Positions 1-7,939 of a stretch of 64,000 nucleotides of DNA are shown here, piece by piece. Below the pieces are notes generated by a model that made no database searches, was not told the DNA's origin, and saw only the letters and a list, made by a program, of their open reading frames with translations. Position 1 is the first letter of the stretch, and each line of letters begins with the position of its first letter. Location: positions 434,001 through 498,000 of the forward strand of contig NZ_KQ948656.1 in assembly GCF_001514145.1 (NCBI RefSeq). The letters are read 5' to 3'. Origin of the DNA: Streptomyces canus. Its GTDB lineage: Bacteria > Actinomycetota > Actinomycetes > Streptomycetales > Streptomycetaceae. The translations under genes and the position numbers were made by a program.

Positions 1-709
1 CGGCGTCGGAGTCGAGGCCGCAGACCTCGGCACTGCGTCGCGCGTTGTACTCGTAGTCGTCATGGGTGCGCGTGATGAGCTTCGGCAGTCCGGTCGTGCC
101 GCCGGAGAGCAGGAAGACGGCGATGTCCCCGCTGTCCGGGGCGATCCGGTCGAGCCGGGCCCGTGCCGCGACCAGATCGTCGGCCGGTTCGGCCAGGGCG
201 CACAGGTCCGTGGCGTCGGTGCCTGCCGTGCCGCCCGCGACGAGCAACAGCCGTACGCTCGGGGTGGCTTCGGCGACTTCCCGTCCCAGGGCCTGGTGGT
301 CGAAGTCGCCGAGTCGGTCCGGTACGGCGATCGAGGTGACCTCGGCATGCGCGGCCAGGTAGCGCAGTTCGTGACCGCGGTGCGCGGGCATCGCCATCAC
401 GGGGGCGATTCCGGCCCGCAGACAGGCAAGGGTGAGTGTGACGAACTCCCAGCCGTTGGGCAGCTGGACGAGCATCGCGTCCCCGGGGCTGAGACCACTG
501 TCCAGCAGGCGACATGCCAATCCGTCGGCTCTGTCGACGAGTTGACGGTATGTCAGGCGTGTGTCGCCGTCCACGACGGCCACCGCGTCGCCGTAGGTAT
601 CGGCCCATTCGTGGAGATACGAGCCGAGCGGCCGCCCACGCCAGTAACCCGCCTCGCGGTAGCGGTCGGCCGCCTCCTTGGGCCAGGGCACGAATCCCTC
701 ACGCGTCAT
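1..709 (-). CDS. Salicylyl-AMP ligase / 2,3-dihydroxybenzoate-AMP ligase family (partial, 3' end beyond window)
   Basis: This is the N-terminal 236 residues of an ANL-superfamily aryl-acid adenylating enzyme. It would activate an aryl carboxylate with ATP to an acyl-AMP. The adenylation P-loop LSGGTTGLPK lies at residues 201-210 and is followed by TRTHDDYEYN, as in EntE/DhbE enzymes. The ATG at 709 has AGGAGGATCCG directly upstream and overlaps the preceding gene by 11 bases, so translation is probably coupled. It is the last visible gene of a salicylate/gentisate operon. In Streptomyces sp. WA46 a salicylyl-AMP ligase works with a CoA ligase and a CoA-ester hydroxylase, and the same set is present here, so salicylate is the inferred substrate. 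A siderophore role is less likely because no siderophore genes are adjacent. The C-terminal lid domain lies outside the window. Confidence 0.85.
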   Translation of the reverse strand, partial: MTREGFVPWPKEAADRYREAGYWRGRPLGSYLHEWADTYGDAVAVVDGDTRLTYRQLVDRADGLACRLLDSGLSPGDAMLVQLPNGWEFVTLTLACLRAGIAPVMAMPAHRGHELRYLAAHAEVTSIAVPDRLGDFDHQALGREVAEATPSVRLLLVAGGTAGTDATDLCALAEPADDLVAARARLDRIAPDSGDIAVFLLSGGTTGLPKLITRTHDDYEYNARRSAEVCGLDSDA

Positions 710-2756
710 CGGATCCTCCTTGATCCCGGGGGGCACGCAGCAGCAGTACGGCATCGAGCGCGACGACGTCGCCGTCGGGCAGGACGCGCAAAGGGTTGAT
801 CTCGCACTCGGCCACGGCCTCGTCGGCGGCGAGGGAGGCCAGGGCGAGCAGCACGTGGGTGAGTCGCGCGCGGTCGACCGGGGTGGCGCCGCGCGCGCCG
901 AGGAACATCTGACGGGTGGCGAGCGCGTCGAGCATCGCGTGGGCCTCGTTCGCGGACAGGGGCGCGAGGCGCAGCGAGACGTCGCCGAGGATCTCGGCGG
1001 CTGTTCCGCCGGCGCCCAGCGCCAGCACAGGGCCGAAGACCGGGTCGCGGCGTACGCCGACGATGAGTTCGGGTCCCGCGGGGGCCATCTGTTCGACCAG
1101 CAGCGCGGGGCTTGCGGGCATACGGACGAGGGCTTCGTCGAGCTCGTCGTGCGTGCGGATGCCGACCTGGACCCCGCCTACTTCCGTCTTGTGCAGGATC
1201 TCCGCGTCGAGGATCTTCACGACGACCGGCCCGCCGAGCTCGTCGAGAGCCGCGTGCGCCGCGGCGGGGTCGGCGCAGACGCGGCGTACTGGTGTACGGA
1301 TGCCCAGGTCCGCGAGGACGCCTTTGGCGGTGTGCTCGTCGACCGGGCCCGGCGGGGGCAGGGTGGGGGCATCGGTGGCGGCGACGACGGCCGCCCGTCG
1401 GGTGCGGGCAGCCGCGTCCTCGACGAGCGCGCGCACCATCGCCGATCCGGAGGCCGGGGTGGCCGCGCAGGGAATGCCGGCTGCGCCCAGTGCACGGCGG
1501 GTCCGCCGCGCCTGCTCCACGGGTCCGCCGACGACGGCGACGAGCGGGGTGGCCGTACGGGCGGCGGTCAGCGCGGCCGGGAGGTCCACCGCCGTGGGTT
1601 CCAGCAGCCCGTACACGGCGGTGACGTCGATGCCGGGGTCCTCCGAGACCCGTTCCACCACCTGCGTGAGCGCGGGCGATGGGCGGCCGGTGTCGACGGG
1701 GTTGTTCAGATAGGTGAGGGCCGGGAGCAGCTCGCGCAGCTCCTTCACCGTCCGTTCGACCAAAGGCGGAACCTGGATGCCGTGGGAGCGCAGGTCGTCC
1801 GTGAGCAGCAGTCCGGGTCCGGCCTGTGCGGTGACCAGGCCGATGCCCGGGCGTGGGTTGGCCGGGAGGCGTACGCGGCTGAGCGCGGTGACGGCGTCGA
1901 CGAGGTCGCGTTCGTCGTCTACGAGGACGGCGCCGGCCTGGCGCAGGGCCGTCCTGGTCACGCGCCAGGAGGTAGCCAGGGCGCCGGTGTGGGAGCGGGC
2001 GAAGTCGCCGATGTCGCTGCGGCCCACGACCAGGGCCACCACGGGGACACGATCGGTCAGGCGGCGTACCGCCTCGGTGAGGCGCCGGCCCTCCGCGGCG
2101 GTCTCCACGTGCAGGGCGACGGCCCGTACGCCGCCGTCGTCGGCGAGGTGGTTCAGGACGTCGCCCTGGGTGACGTCCAGGCTGTTGCCGAGGCCGACCC
2201 CGAGGCGCAGGCCGACGCCGGCCTCGGCCAGGGCGAACGCCAGCGCGTGGTTCACGCCGCCGCTCGCGGCCACGACCGCCACCGGACCCGCTTCCAGGTC
2301 GGACACGCCGGGGACGAAACTGGCCGTGAGCCGTCGGTGGGGGGCGAGGAAGCCCGAGGTGTTCGGTCCGAGGACCCGGATACCGGTGTCCCGCACCACG
2401 TCGGTCAACGCCTGCTGGTGCAGCGCACCGTCACCCCCGGCTTCCGCGAACCCGCCGGCGCACACGAGTGCGGCGCGGGCACCGACGGCTGCCGCCTCGC
2501 GCAAGGCGTCGGCGGTCACGGCGGCCGGGATGCAGGAGACGACCAGGTCGGGTGTGATGCCGTGGGCCGCGGCGGCCTCGCCGACGGTGGGGAAGAAGCC
2601 CCGATCGGGGTCCGGGCGGCCGGAGTTGACCTTCATCACCGGCCCCGGGAAGGAAGCCAGGGAGTCGGCCATCGCCGCACCGAGCTTCCCGGGTGTGGCC
2701 GACGCGCCGAGCACGGCGATGGCTCGGGGTGCGAACAGCGCGTCCAGGGCGCTCAC
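699..2756 (-). CDS. NDP-forming acyl-CoA synthetase, probable salicylyl-CoA synthetase
   Basis: The 685-residue protein has the acetate--CoA ligase (ADP-forming) layout. An N-terminal CoA-binding Rossmann domain (AIAVLGAS near residue 15) is followed by succinyl-CoA-ligase-like domains with the phospho-histidine motif SHTGALA (His256), and a C-terminal ATP-grasp domain (GGPVVVKI, HKTEVGGVQVG). It should join CoA to an acyl group through a phospho-histidine intermediate. Its place between an AMP ligase and a CoA-ester hydroxylase suggests it passes the salicylyl group to CoA. The GTG start at 2756 overlaps the upstream stop as GTGA, so translation is coupled. The family is solid; the substrate is inferred from context. 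General acetate or propionate metabolism is the alternative. Confidence 0.8.
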   Translation of the reverse strand: MSALDALFAPRAIAVLGASATPGKLGAAMADSLASFPGPVMKVNSGRPDPDRGFFPTVGEAAAAHGITPDLVVSCIPAAVTADALREAAAVGARAALVCAGGFAEAGGDGALHQQALTDVVRDTGIRVLGPNTSGFLAPHRRLTASFVPGVSDLEAGPVAVVAASGGVNHALAFALAEAGVGLRLGVGLGNSLDVTQGDVLNHLADDGGVRAVALHVETAAEGRRLTEAVRRLTDRVPVVALVVGRSDIGDFARSHTGALATSWRVTRTALRQAGAVLVDDERDLVDAVTALSRVRLPANPRPGIGLVTAQAGPGLLLTDDLRSHGIQVPPLVERTVKELRELLPALTYLNNPVDTGRPSPALTQVVERVSEDPGIDVTAVYGLLEPTAVDLPAALTAARTATPLVAVVGGPVEQARRTRRALGAAGIPCAATPASGSAMVRALVEDAAARTRRAAVVAATDAPTLPPPGPVDEHTAKGVLADLGIRTPVRRVCADPAAAHAALDELGGPVVVKILDAEILHKTEVGGVQVGIRTHDELDEALVRMPASPALLVEQMAPAGPELIVGVRRDPVFGPVLALGAGGTAAEILGDVSLRLAPLSANEAHAMLDALATRQMFLGARGATPVDRARLTHVLLALASLAADEAVAECEINPLRVLPDGDVVALDAVLLLRAPRDQGGSDDA

Positions 2757-4306
2757 TTGCTGCCTCCGACGAGGTCGGCCCGGCCGGAGAGCACGAGCGT
2801 GGTCGCGGTGTCGTCGTCGTACGCGCCGGTGATCGCGGCGGGCAGGCTGTGCACGAGCCGGGCCTCCTCCGCGACCAGTACGCGGGTCAGTGCCGTACCG
2901 CCCCGTACGCCGACGAGCAGGACGCCCGCCTCTGCCGTCTCGCGCACCTGATCAAGGGCGAGCGGCAACCCCTCCTCGGTGTCCGGGGCATCGATCCACA
3001 CGCCCGCCCCGAACGGCTGACCACTGAAGGGGACCATCGGGATGCCGGTGCCGTCGGTCCCGGTCAGGCGGTCGTCGCCGATCGTCACCCGGCGGGAGGG
3101 AAGGCGGTACGGTCCGACCCGGAAAGGTGTCTTCAGGGGCCCCGCCTCGTGACGTCGCCGCCACCATTCGTCGACGCGGTCCACGTACGCCGCGTCGCGC
3201 ACGGCGAGTTTGCCGCGCGGGATGCTGCGGGTGAGGAAGTGGAAGGCGAACTGTGTCGGGTCGTCGAGGTCACGGACGTAGCGGCCGAAGTGCTCCCACC
3301 AGGACAGGCTGGGCCGCGCAGAGTTCTGGATCCTGTCGACCTTGGGGCGGCGGCGCTCCTCGTAGAGGTCGAGTGCGTCCGGCACGCTGTCCGGTGCCTC
3401 CCTCAGGGCCTCGGCCAGCGCGACCGCGTCCTCCATGGCCATCTTGGTGCCGGATCCGACGGAGAAGTGCGCGGTGTGCGCGGCGTCGCCCAGCAGCACC
3501 CACTTTCCCCGTCGCCACGAACTGGCCCTGCGGGTGGCGAAGTTGGCCCAGCGGGAGTTGTTGCCGACCAGCGTGTGCCCGTCGATCTGCTCACGGAACA
3601 GGTCTTCCAGGTATGCCTTGGTCTTCTCGTCGCTCGTGCCCGGCGGGGCCGACGGATCGAAGGCGTCGAGACCGGCCCCGGCCCAGGAGTCGGCGTCGGT
3701 CTCGACGATGAAGGTGCTCAGCGAGTCGCTGATCGGATAGGCGTGGGCGGCGAAGACACCGTGAGGGCCGTCCTGGTGGACGAAGGTGAGCCCGTCGAAC
3801 AGGTAAGTGGTGCCGAACCAGATGAACTTGGCGCTCGCCACCTCGGCGGTCGGTCCGAAGTCGTCCGCGAACAGGGCGCGGAAGCGGCTGTTGGCGCCGT
3901 CGCACACCACGACCAGGTCGAAGTCGTCCAGTTCGGCGGGATCGCAGACCTCGTGCTGGAAGCGCATCTGAACGCCCTCGGCACGGGCCCGTTCCTGCAG
4001 CAGGTTCAGCAGCGTCTTGCGTACGACAGCCGCCATGCCCATGCCGCCGACGCGCTCCCGTGTCCCGTGCACGCGGACCTCGATGTCGTCCCAGTGCCGG
4101 CCGTGCTTCTCCAGTGCCTCGCTGAGGACGGGGTCGGCGGCGTCGATGGCGTCGAGTGTGGCGTCCGAGAAGACCACTCCGAAGCCGAACGTGTCGTCGG
4201 GTCGGTTGCGTTCGAAGACCACGACCTCGGCGTCGGGCCGGCTGCGCTTGAGCAGGGTGGCGAAGAAGAGTCCTCCGGGACCTGCGCCGATGCAGGCAAC
4301 TTTCAT
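2753..4306 (-). CDS. FAD-dependent salicylyl-CoA 5-hydroxylase-type monooxygenase
   Basis: A 517-residue single-component flavin monooxygenase. The FAD Rossmann motif GAGPGG is at residues 8-12, a DG motif is near residue 137, and the second FAD motif GDAAHT is at 273-278. The segment after the N-terminus (FGFGVVFSD) is typical of the salicylyl-CoA/anthraniloyl-CoA monooxygenase branch, which works on CoA thioesters instead of free acids. It would hydroxylate salicylyl-CoA at C5 with NAD(P)H and O2, giving gentisyl-CoA and, after thioester hydrolysis, gentisate. The ATG at 4306 is chosen because AAGGAAAAG lies just upstream and the flavin motif starts at once; longer in-frame starts add no recognisable sequence. 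No separate thioesterase is visible in the operon. Confidence 0.85.
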   Translation of the reverse strand: MKVACIGAGPGGLFFATLLKRSRPDAEVVVFERNRPDDTFGFGVVFSDATLDAIDAADPVLSEALEKHGRHWDDIEVRVHGTRERVGGMGMAAVVRKTLLNLLQERARAEGVQMRFQHEVCDPAELDDFDLVVVCDGANSRFRALFADDFGPTAEVASAKFIWFGTTYLFDGLTFVHQDGPHGVFAAHAYPISDSLSTFIVETDADSWAGAGLDAFDPSAPPGTSDEKTKAYLEDLFREQIDGHTLVGNNSRWANFATRRASSWRRGKWVLLGDAAHTAHFSVGSGTKMAMEDAVALAEALREAPDSVPDALDLYEERRRPKVDRIQNSARPSLSWWEHFGRYVRDLDDPTQFAFHFLTRSIPRGKLAVRDAAYVDRVDEWWRRRHEAGPLKTPFRVGPYRLPSRRVTIGDDRLTGTDGTGIPMVPFSGQPFGAGVWIDAPDTEEGLPLALDQVRETAEAGVLLVGVRGGTALTRVLVAEEARLVHSLPAAITGAYDDDTATTLVLSGRADLVGGSK

Positions 4307-4322
4307 GGCTTTTCCTTCGCGC

Positions 4323-5048
4323 TCACAGCCACGCGGGCAGTGTCGGCAGGGTTCCCCCGCCGGTCGGGTACAGGGGGCCGGGCACGGGCCGCCCGGTCGC
4401 ATAGGCGGCCAGGCTGGGCAGGTCACCGCTCACCACGACCGGCTCGACGCCGGCCGAGTCGCCCAGAAGCCAGGTGTCGGCACCGTCCTCGGACCGCAGC
4501 CGGACGGAGGGACAGTCCGGGCGCCCCTGGAAGGACGCGGTCACGTCGTCGACGAGGGCCGCGCACATGTCGTGCGGCACGTCGTCGAAGCTGGTGTCGA
4601 TGTCGAGGTCGACGGCGTGGACCCATACCTCGCGCGCCCTCATCCAGGGCACCTGGGAGGCGGGCACCTCACGCCCTCGCGCGGTGCGGACGGTGGCCGC
4701 CCAGCAGTCGCCGGGCAGCGCGGCGAGTTCCTTGGCGAGGCGGCTGTCGGCCGCGAGAAGCTCCGTACGCAGCTCTTCGGCCGGATGTCGGGCGCCCTCC
4801 TCGATCTCGCGCGCCCGCTGGTCGCCACTTGCGTACATGGGCGTCTCGACACCTGTACGCGCCCACGTCAGCAGATTGACGAGAGCGTCGGCATTGCGGG
4901 CGACGTGGGCGACGAGGTGGGCTCGGTTCCAGTCCGGTAGGTACGAGGGCTTGGTGAATCCCGGATCGGTCAGCCGGTGCACAGCGGCTTCGAAGGCCGC
5001 CGTGCCCTTGGCCGCCCACTCCAGCATCGCCGCAGGGCGTGCGCTCAC
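4323..5048 (-). CDS. Maleylpyruvate isomerase, mycothiol-dependent (DinB/MDMPI family)
   Basis: A 241-residue protein of the DinB-like maleylpyruvate isomerase family. It converts maleylpyruvate, the ring-cleavage product of gentisate, to fumarylpyruvate using mycothiol, the actinobacterial thiol. The N-terminal helix has DWNRAHLVAHVARNADAL with the metal-binding histidines, and a third histidine is in VHAVDLDID, forming the expected triad. A C-terminal MDMPI domain follows. The GTG start at 5048 overlaps the stop of the preceding hydrolase as GTGA, indicating coupling. The location between the ring-cleavage dioxygenase, the hydrolase and the CoA hydroxylase fits gentisate breakdown exactly. 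Confidence 0.85.
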   Translation of the reverse strand: MSARPAAMLEWAAKGTAAFEAAVHRLTDPGFTKPSYLPDWNRAHLVAHVARNADALVNLLTWARTGVETPMYASGDQRAREIEEGARHPAEELRTELLAADSRLAKELAALPGDCWAATVRTARGREVPASQVPWMRAREVWVHAVDLDIDTSFDDVPHDMCAALVDDVTASFQGRPDCPSVRLRSEDGADTWLLGDSAGVEPVVVSGDLPSLAAYATGRPVPGPLYPTGGGTLPTLPAWL

Positions 5049-5875
5049 CGCGTCTCCCGGCGGCAGGTGTTGCGGGTCTCGCCGACCCCGTCGATCCGGG
5101 TGACGAGGAGTGATCCGTCCTGCAGATAGCGGGCGGGCTTGCGGGCGTGGCCGACCCCGCCCGGAGTGCCGGTGGCGATCACGTCGCCGGGCACTAGGGT
5201 GATGATCTCGGACAGGTAGGCGACCAGTGCGACCGGGTCGAAGACGAGGTCACCGGTGTCGGCCTTCTGGACCGTGTCGCCGTCGACCTCGCATGACAGG
5301 CTCAGGCCCTGGGCGGCGACCGCGGAGTCGTCGGCGGTCACCAGCCACGGACCGATGGGGGTGGTGGCCTCGAAGGTCTTGCCCTGGTCCCACTGGGTGG
5401 TGCGGTACTGCCAGTCGCGGGCGGTGACGTCGTTGAGCACGGTGTACCCGGCGATCGCGGCCCGCGCCTGCTCCGCGTCGGCGTGCCGGGCCTCGGCACC
5501 GATGACGACGCCGAGTTCGGCTTCCCAGTCCATCTGCGTGGAGGAGACGGGCAGGGTCACGTCGTCGTACGCACCGACCAATGCTCGCGCGAACTTGGAG
5601 AACAGCGTGGGGTGCGAGGGGAGTTCGCGGCCCATCTCCAGAATGTGGGTGCGGTAGTTGAGACCGACGCACACGACCTTCTCCGGCGCGACGACGACAG
5701 GGGCGTAGTCCAGGGCGCCTTCGTACGTCTCACCGTCGGCGTCCGCGGCACGCGTTGCCCAGTCGCCGTGACGCAGGAAGGCCACCAGGTCGCTCTCGCC
5801 CAGGTCCACCGCCTTGTCGTCGTCGATGCGGACGGCGCGAGTGGTGCCGTTGACCCGGATGGTGGCGAGCTTCAC
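5045..5875 (-). CDS. Fumarylpyruvate hydrolase (FAH family)
   Basis: A 276-residue fumarylacetoacetate-hydrolase-fold enzyme. KVVCVGLNYRTHILEMG is the typical FAH entry motif. The metal-ligand region DWEAELGVVIG, the lysine in WDQGKTFE, and the C-terminal PGDVIATGTPGGVG loop are all present. It would hydrolyse fumarylpyruvate to fumarate and pyruvate, ending the gentisate pathway. The GTG at 5875 is chosen because GAGGAGAACTCAA precedes it and it overlaps the dioxygenase stop as GTGA; earlier in-frame starts run into the neighbouring gene. The FAH family is certain, and the exact substrate comes from the neighbours. Confidence 0.88.
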   Translation of the reverse strand: MKLATIRVNGTTRAVRIDDDKAVDLGESDLVAFLRHGDWATRAADADGETYEGALDYAPVVVAPEKVVCVGLNYRTHILEMGRELPSHPTLFSKFARALVGAYDDVTLPVSSTQMDWEAELGVVIGAEARHADAEQARAAIAGYTVLNDVTARDWQYRTTQWDQGKTFEATTPIGPWLVTADDSAVAAQGLSLSCEVDGDTVQKADTGDLVFDPVALVAYLSEIITLVPGDVIATGTPGGVGHARKPARYLQDGSLLVTRIDGVGETRNTCRRETR

Positions 5876-6948
5876 TTGAGTTCTCCTCGAGAGGTACGGG
5901 CGAGGCCGAGGGCCTCGTAGACGGGCTCGTCGCTGAAACGGAACAGATCGACCTGGGTGCGGGCGGACAGCGAGACCTCGCACCAGGACGGGACGACGAA
6001 CAGGTCGCCCTTGGCGATCTCGAAGACCTTGTCACCGACGTGGGCGACCGCCTCGCCCTCGAACACCTGCCAGATCGCGGAGCCGACCGTGCGTACCGGG
6101 GCGGTCTGCGTGCCGGCCCGCAGTCGGCGCATCTCGGTGCGCATCGTGACCAGGGCGTCCCTGCCGGTGGTGGGGTTGGAGAAGCGGACTCCGGCGTGCC
6201 CGGGCTCGAGCACGCCGGGCACGCCCTCCTGCTCCAGCTCCAGCTGGGCGGTCAGGGCGGCGTCGGTGTGCTCCCAGCGGTACGCGTTCAGCGGGGAGTT
6301 GGGCTGGTCGGGCCGGCCGATGGGGCGCAGTCCGGGGTGGCCCCACAGTCGCTCGCCGCGTGAGCGCTCCGGAGTTTCGCGGGTGGAGAGCTCGTCGGGG
6401 CCGAACTCGAAGAAACCGGCGTCCAGCTTGGAGACGAGCGGGATGTCGAGGCCGTCGAGCCAGGCCATCGGCTCGTCGGTGACGTTCTGGTGCTCGTGAA
6501 AGGCCCAGCTCGGTGTGAGCAGCAGATCTCCCCGCCGCATCGCCACCGCGTCCCCGTCGACGTTGGTCCACACGCCTTCGCCTTCGACGACGAATCGGAA
6601 GGCTCCCTGGCTGTGCCGGTGCGAGGGGGCGACCTCGCGCGGACCCAGGTACTGGATCGCGGTCCACAGGGTGGGAGTGGCGTAAGGGAGGCCGGGGAAG
6701 CCGGGGTTGGACAGGGCCATGGCACGGCGCTCGCCGCCACGCCCCACCGGCACGAGCTCTCCGGAGCGCTGTGCGATGGGCAGCAGCTCCGCCCACCGCC
6801 ACAGGTGCGGAACCGCCGCGGGCTGCGGCGACATCGGCATGAGGCCGTCCACCTGGGTCCACAGCGGGATCAGGCCCGCGTCCTCGAAGTCCGCGTACAG
6901 CTCGTCGAGCAGCTTGCGCTCGGTCTGTTCGCTGGTGGTGTCGGTCAC
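5872..6948 (-). CDS. Gentisate 1,2-dioxygenase (bicupin)
   Basis: A 358-residue cupin dioxygenase that opens the gentisate ring to maleylpyruvate with Fe(II) and O2. The N-terminal cupin carries the iron-binding HRH of APSHRHSQGAFRF and a downstream histidine in WAFHEHQN; a second cupin follows (QVFEGEAVAHVGDKVFEI). The GTG at 6948 is preferred because GGAGGT sits five bases upstream; an in-frame GTG at 6960 lies on top of that ribosome site. It is the first gene of the salicylate/gentisate operon and diverges from the IclR regulator, so its promoter lies in 6949-7068. Confidence 0.9.
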   Translation of the reverse strand: MTDTTSEQTERKLLDELYADFEDAGLIPLWTQVDGLMPMSPQPAAVPHLWRWAELLPIAQRSGELVPVGRGGERRAMALSNPGFPGLPYATPTLWTAIQYLGPREVAPSHRHSQGAFRFVVEGEGVWTNVDGDAVAMRRGDLLLTPSWAFHEHQNVTDEPMAWLDGLDIPLVSKLDAGFFEFGPDELSTRETPERSRGERLWGHPGLRPIGRPDQPNSPLNAYRWEHTDAALTAQLELEQEGVPGVLEPGHAGVRFSNPTTGRDALVTMRTEMRRLRAGTQTAPVRTVGSAIWQVFEGEAVAHVGDKVFEIAKGDLFVVPSWCEVSLSARTQVDLFRFSDEPVYEALGLARTSRGELK

Positions 6949-7040
6949 GGAAACCTCCACGTCGTGTGTTCGGGGACCGCCGGAAGAAGCGCGCGTCTTT
7001 CGGCGCTGTTTCCTGACGCTACGCCGATGTTTCCTCTGAC

Positions 7041-7066
7041 CGGAATCCTTGAAGGGTAGGATTCCG
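7041..7066. promoter_or_regulatory. Putative IclR operator overlapping a leaderless promoter
   Basis: A perfect inverted repeat, CGGAATCC and GGATTCCG separated by ten bases, lies immediately before the IclR start codon in the divergent intergenic region. The sequence TAGGAT inside it could serve as the -10 box of a leaderless regulator transcript that begins at the ATG at 7069. A TGTTTCCT direct repeat occurs upstream near 7008 and 7029. Its position suggests the regulator binds here and controls itself and the divergent operon. Confidence 0.55.
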
Positions 7067-7068
7067 CT

Positions 7069-7845
7069 ATGGAGAATTCAGCGCCTCGTGCGGTCGGCCC
7101 CTCGTATCCGGTGAGTGCCGCAGGCAACGCCCTGCGCGTCGTCCGGCTGCTGCACGAGCTCGACGAGCTGCGGGTGATGGACGTCGCCGACCGGCTCGGC
7201 GTCGCGCGCTCGACCGCGCACCGGATCCTCGCGATGCTCGTCTTCGAGGGTTTCGCCGTGCAGGACCGCCACAAGGTGTACCGGCCGGGGCCGGCTCTGC
7301 AGGCGATCAGGGGAGGCCAGGCCGCCCCTCCCCCGGACCTGATCACCATCGCCCACCCGCACTTGCAACGACTGGCGGACGCGGTCCGGGAGACGACCCA
7401 CCTGATGGTGCTGGAGGGCAACGGCAGCCGCTTCCTCGACGGAGTCGAGGGCTCGCAGGCGCTGCGCGTCAGTTACCGCACCGGCACACTCCTGCCCGCG
7501 CATGTGACCTCGGGCGGCAAGGCCTTGCTCGCGGCACTGCCGGCGGACCGGCTCCGGGCTCTCTACCCCAACGGACTTCCCGAGGACCGGGCCAGGACTC
7601 CCAAGGACTTCGAGAGCCTGATGAACGAGTTGGTGTCCGTGCGCCGCCACGGCTACGCCATCAATCTCCAGGAGAGCGAGCGCGGAGTGCACGCCGTCGG
7701 CGCGTGTGTGCGCGACCGCACGGACGCCGCCGTAGCTGCCGTGGTCGTGGCGGCTCCCTCCGTTCGCTGCACCCGCGCAAGGCTCGCTGAGCTGTCAGAG
7801 CCTCTGCTCGCGACAGCGCGGGACATCGGTCAGGGTCGTCTGTGA
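7069..7845 (+). CDS. IclR-family transcriptional regulator of the gentisate operon
   Basis: A 258-residue IclR protein. An N-terminal winged helix (ALRVVRLLHELDELRVMDVA, then GVARSTAHRILAML) is followed by the effector-binding domain, with conserved stretches RVSYRTGTLLPAHVTSGGKALLA and a C-terminal GACVRDRT. IclR proteins commonly control aromatic catabolism, and this one is transcribed divergently from the operon it most likely regulates, with an aromatic acid or CoA ester as probable ligand. The ATG at 7069 has no Shine-Dalgarno sequence but sits six bases after a TAGGAT box, which suggests a leaderless mRNA. Activator or repressor mode cannot be told from sequence. Confidence 0.88.
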   Translation: MENSAPRAVGPSYPVSAAGNALRVVRLLHELDELRVMDVADRLGVARSTAHRILAMLVFEGFAVQDRHKVYRPGPALQAIRGGQAAPPPDLITIAHPHLQRLADAVRETTHLMVLEGNGSRFLDGVEGSQALRVSYRTGTLLPAHVTSGGKALLAALPADRLRALYPNGLPEDRARTPKDFESLMNELVSVRRHGYAINLQESERGVHAVGACVRDRTDAAVAAVVVAAPSVRCTRARLAELSEPLLATARDIGQGRL

Positions 7846-7853
7846 ACGGCGGC

Positions 7854-7891
7854 GGCGCACGCCACCGTCAAGCCGCGTGGTGGCGTGCGCC
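7854..7891. terminator. Hairpin terminator between convergent genes
   Basis: GGCGCACGCCACC and GGTGGCGTGCGCC form a perfect 13-bp stem with a 12-base loop. It lies in the 94-bp gap between the convergent IclR gene and the decarboxylase gene, so it can serve both strands. There is no long U tract, as is common for actinobacterial terminators. Confidence 0.75.
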
Positions 7892-7939
7892 GTGGTGTCT
7901 TCGAGGTACGACCTGCTTTGCGCACGTCGTCGAGGCTCC

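Noticed and set aside
1-709. Siderophore biosynthesis role for the aryl-AMP ligase
   Set aside because: No isochorismate or NRPS genes are nearby, and it is coupled to a salicylate/gentisate operon.
678-2951. Long plus-strand open frame of more than 700 codons opposite the CoA ligase
   Set aside because: It is a shadow of the strongly coding minus-strand gene, low in family likeness and rich in Gly, Gln and Arg, with no ribosome site.
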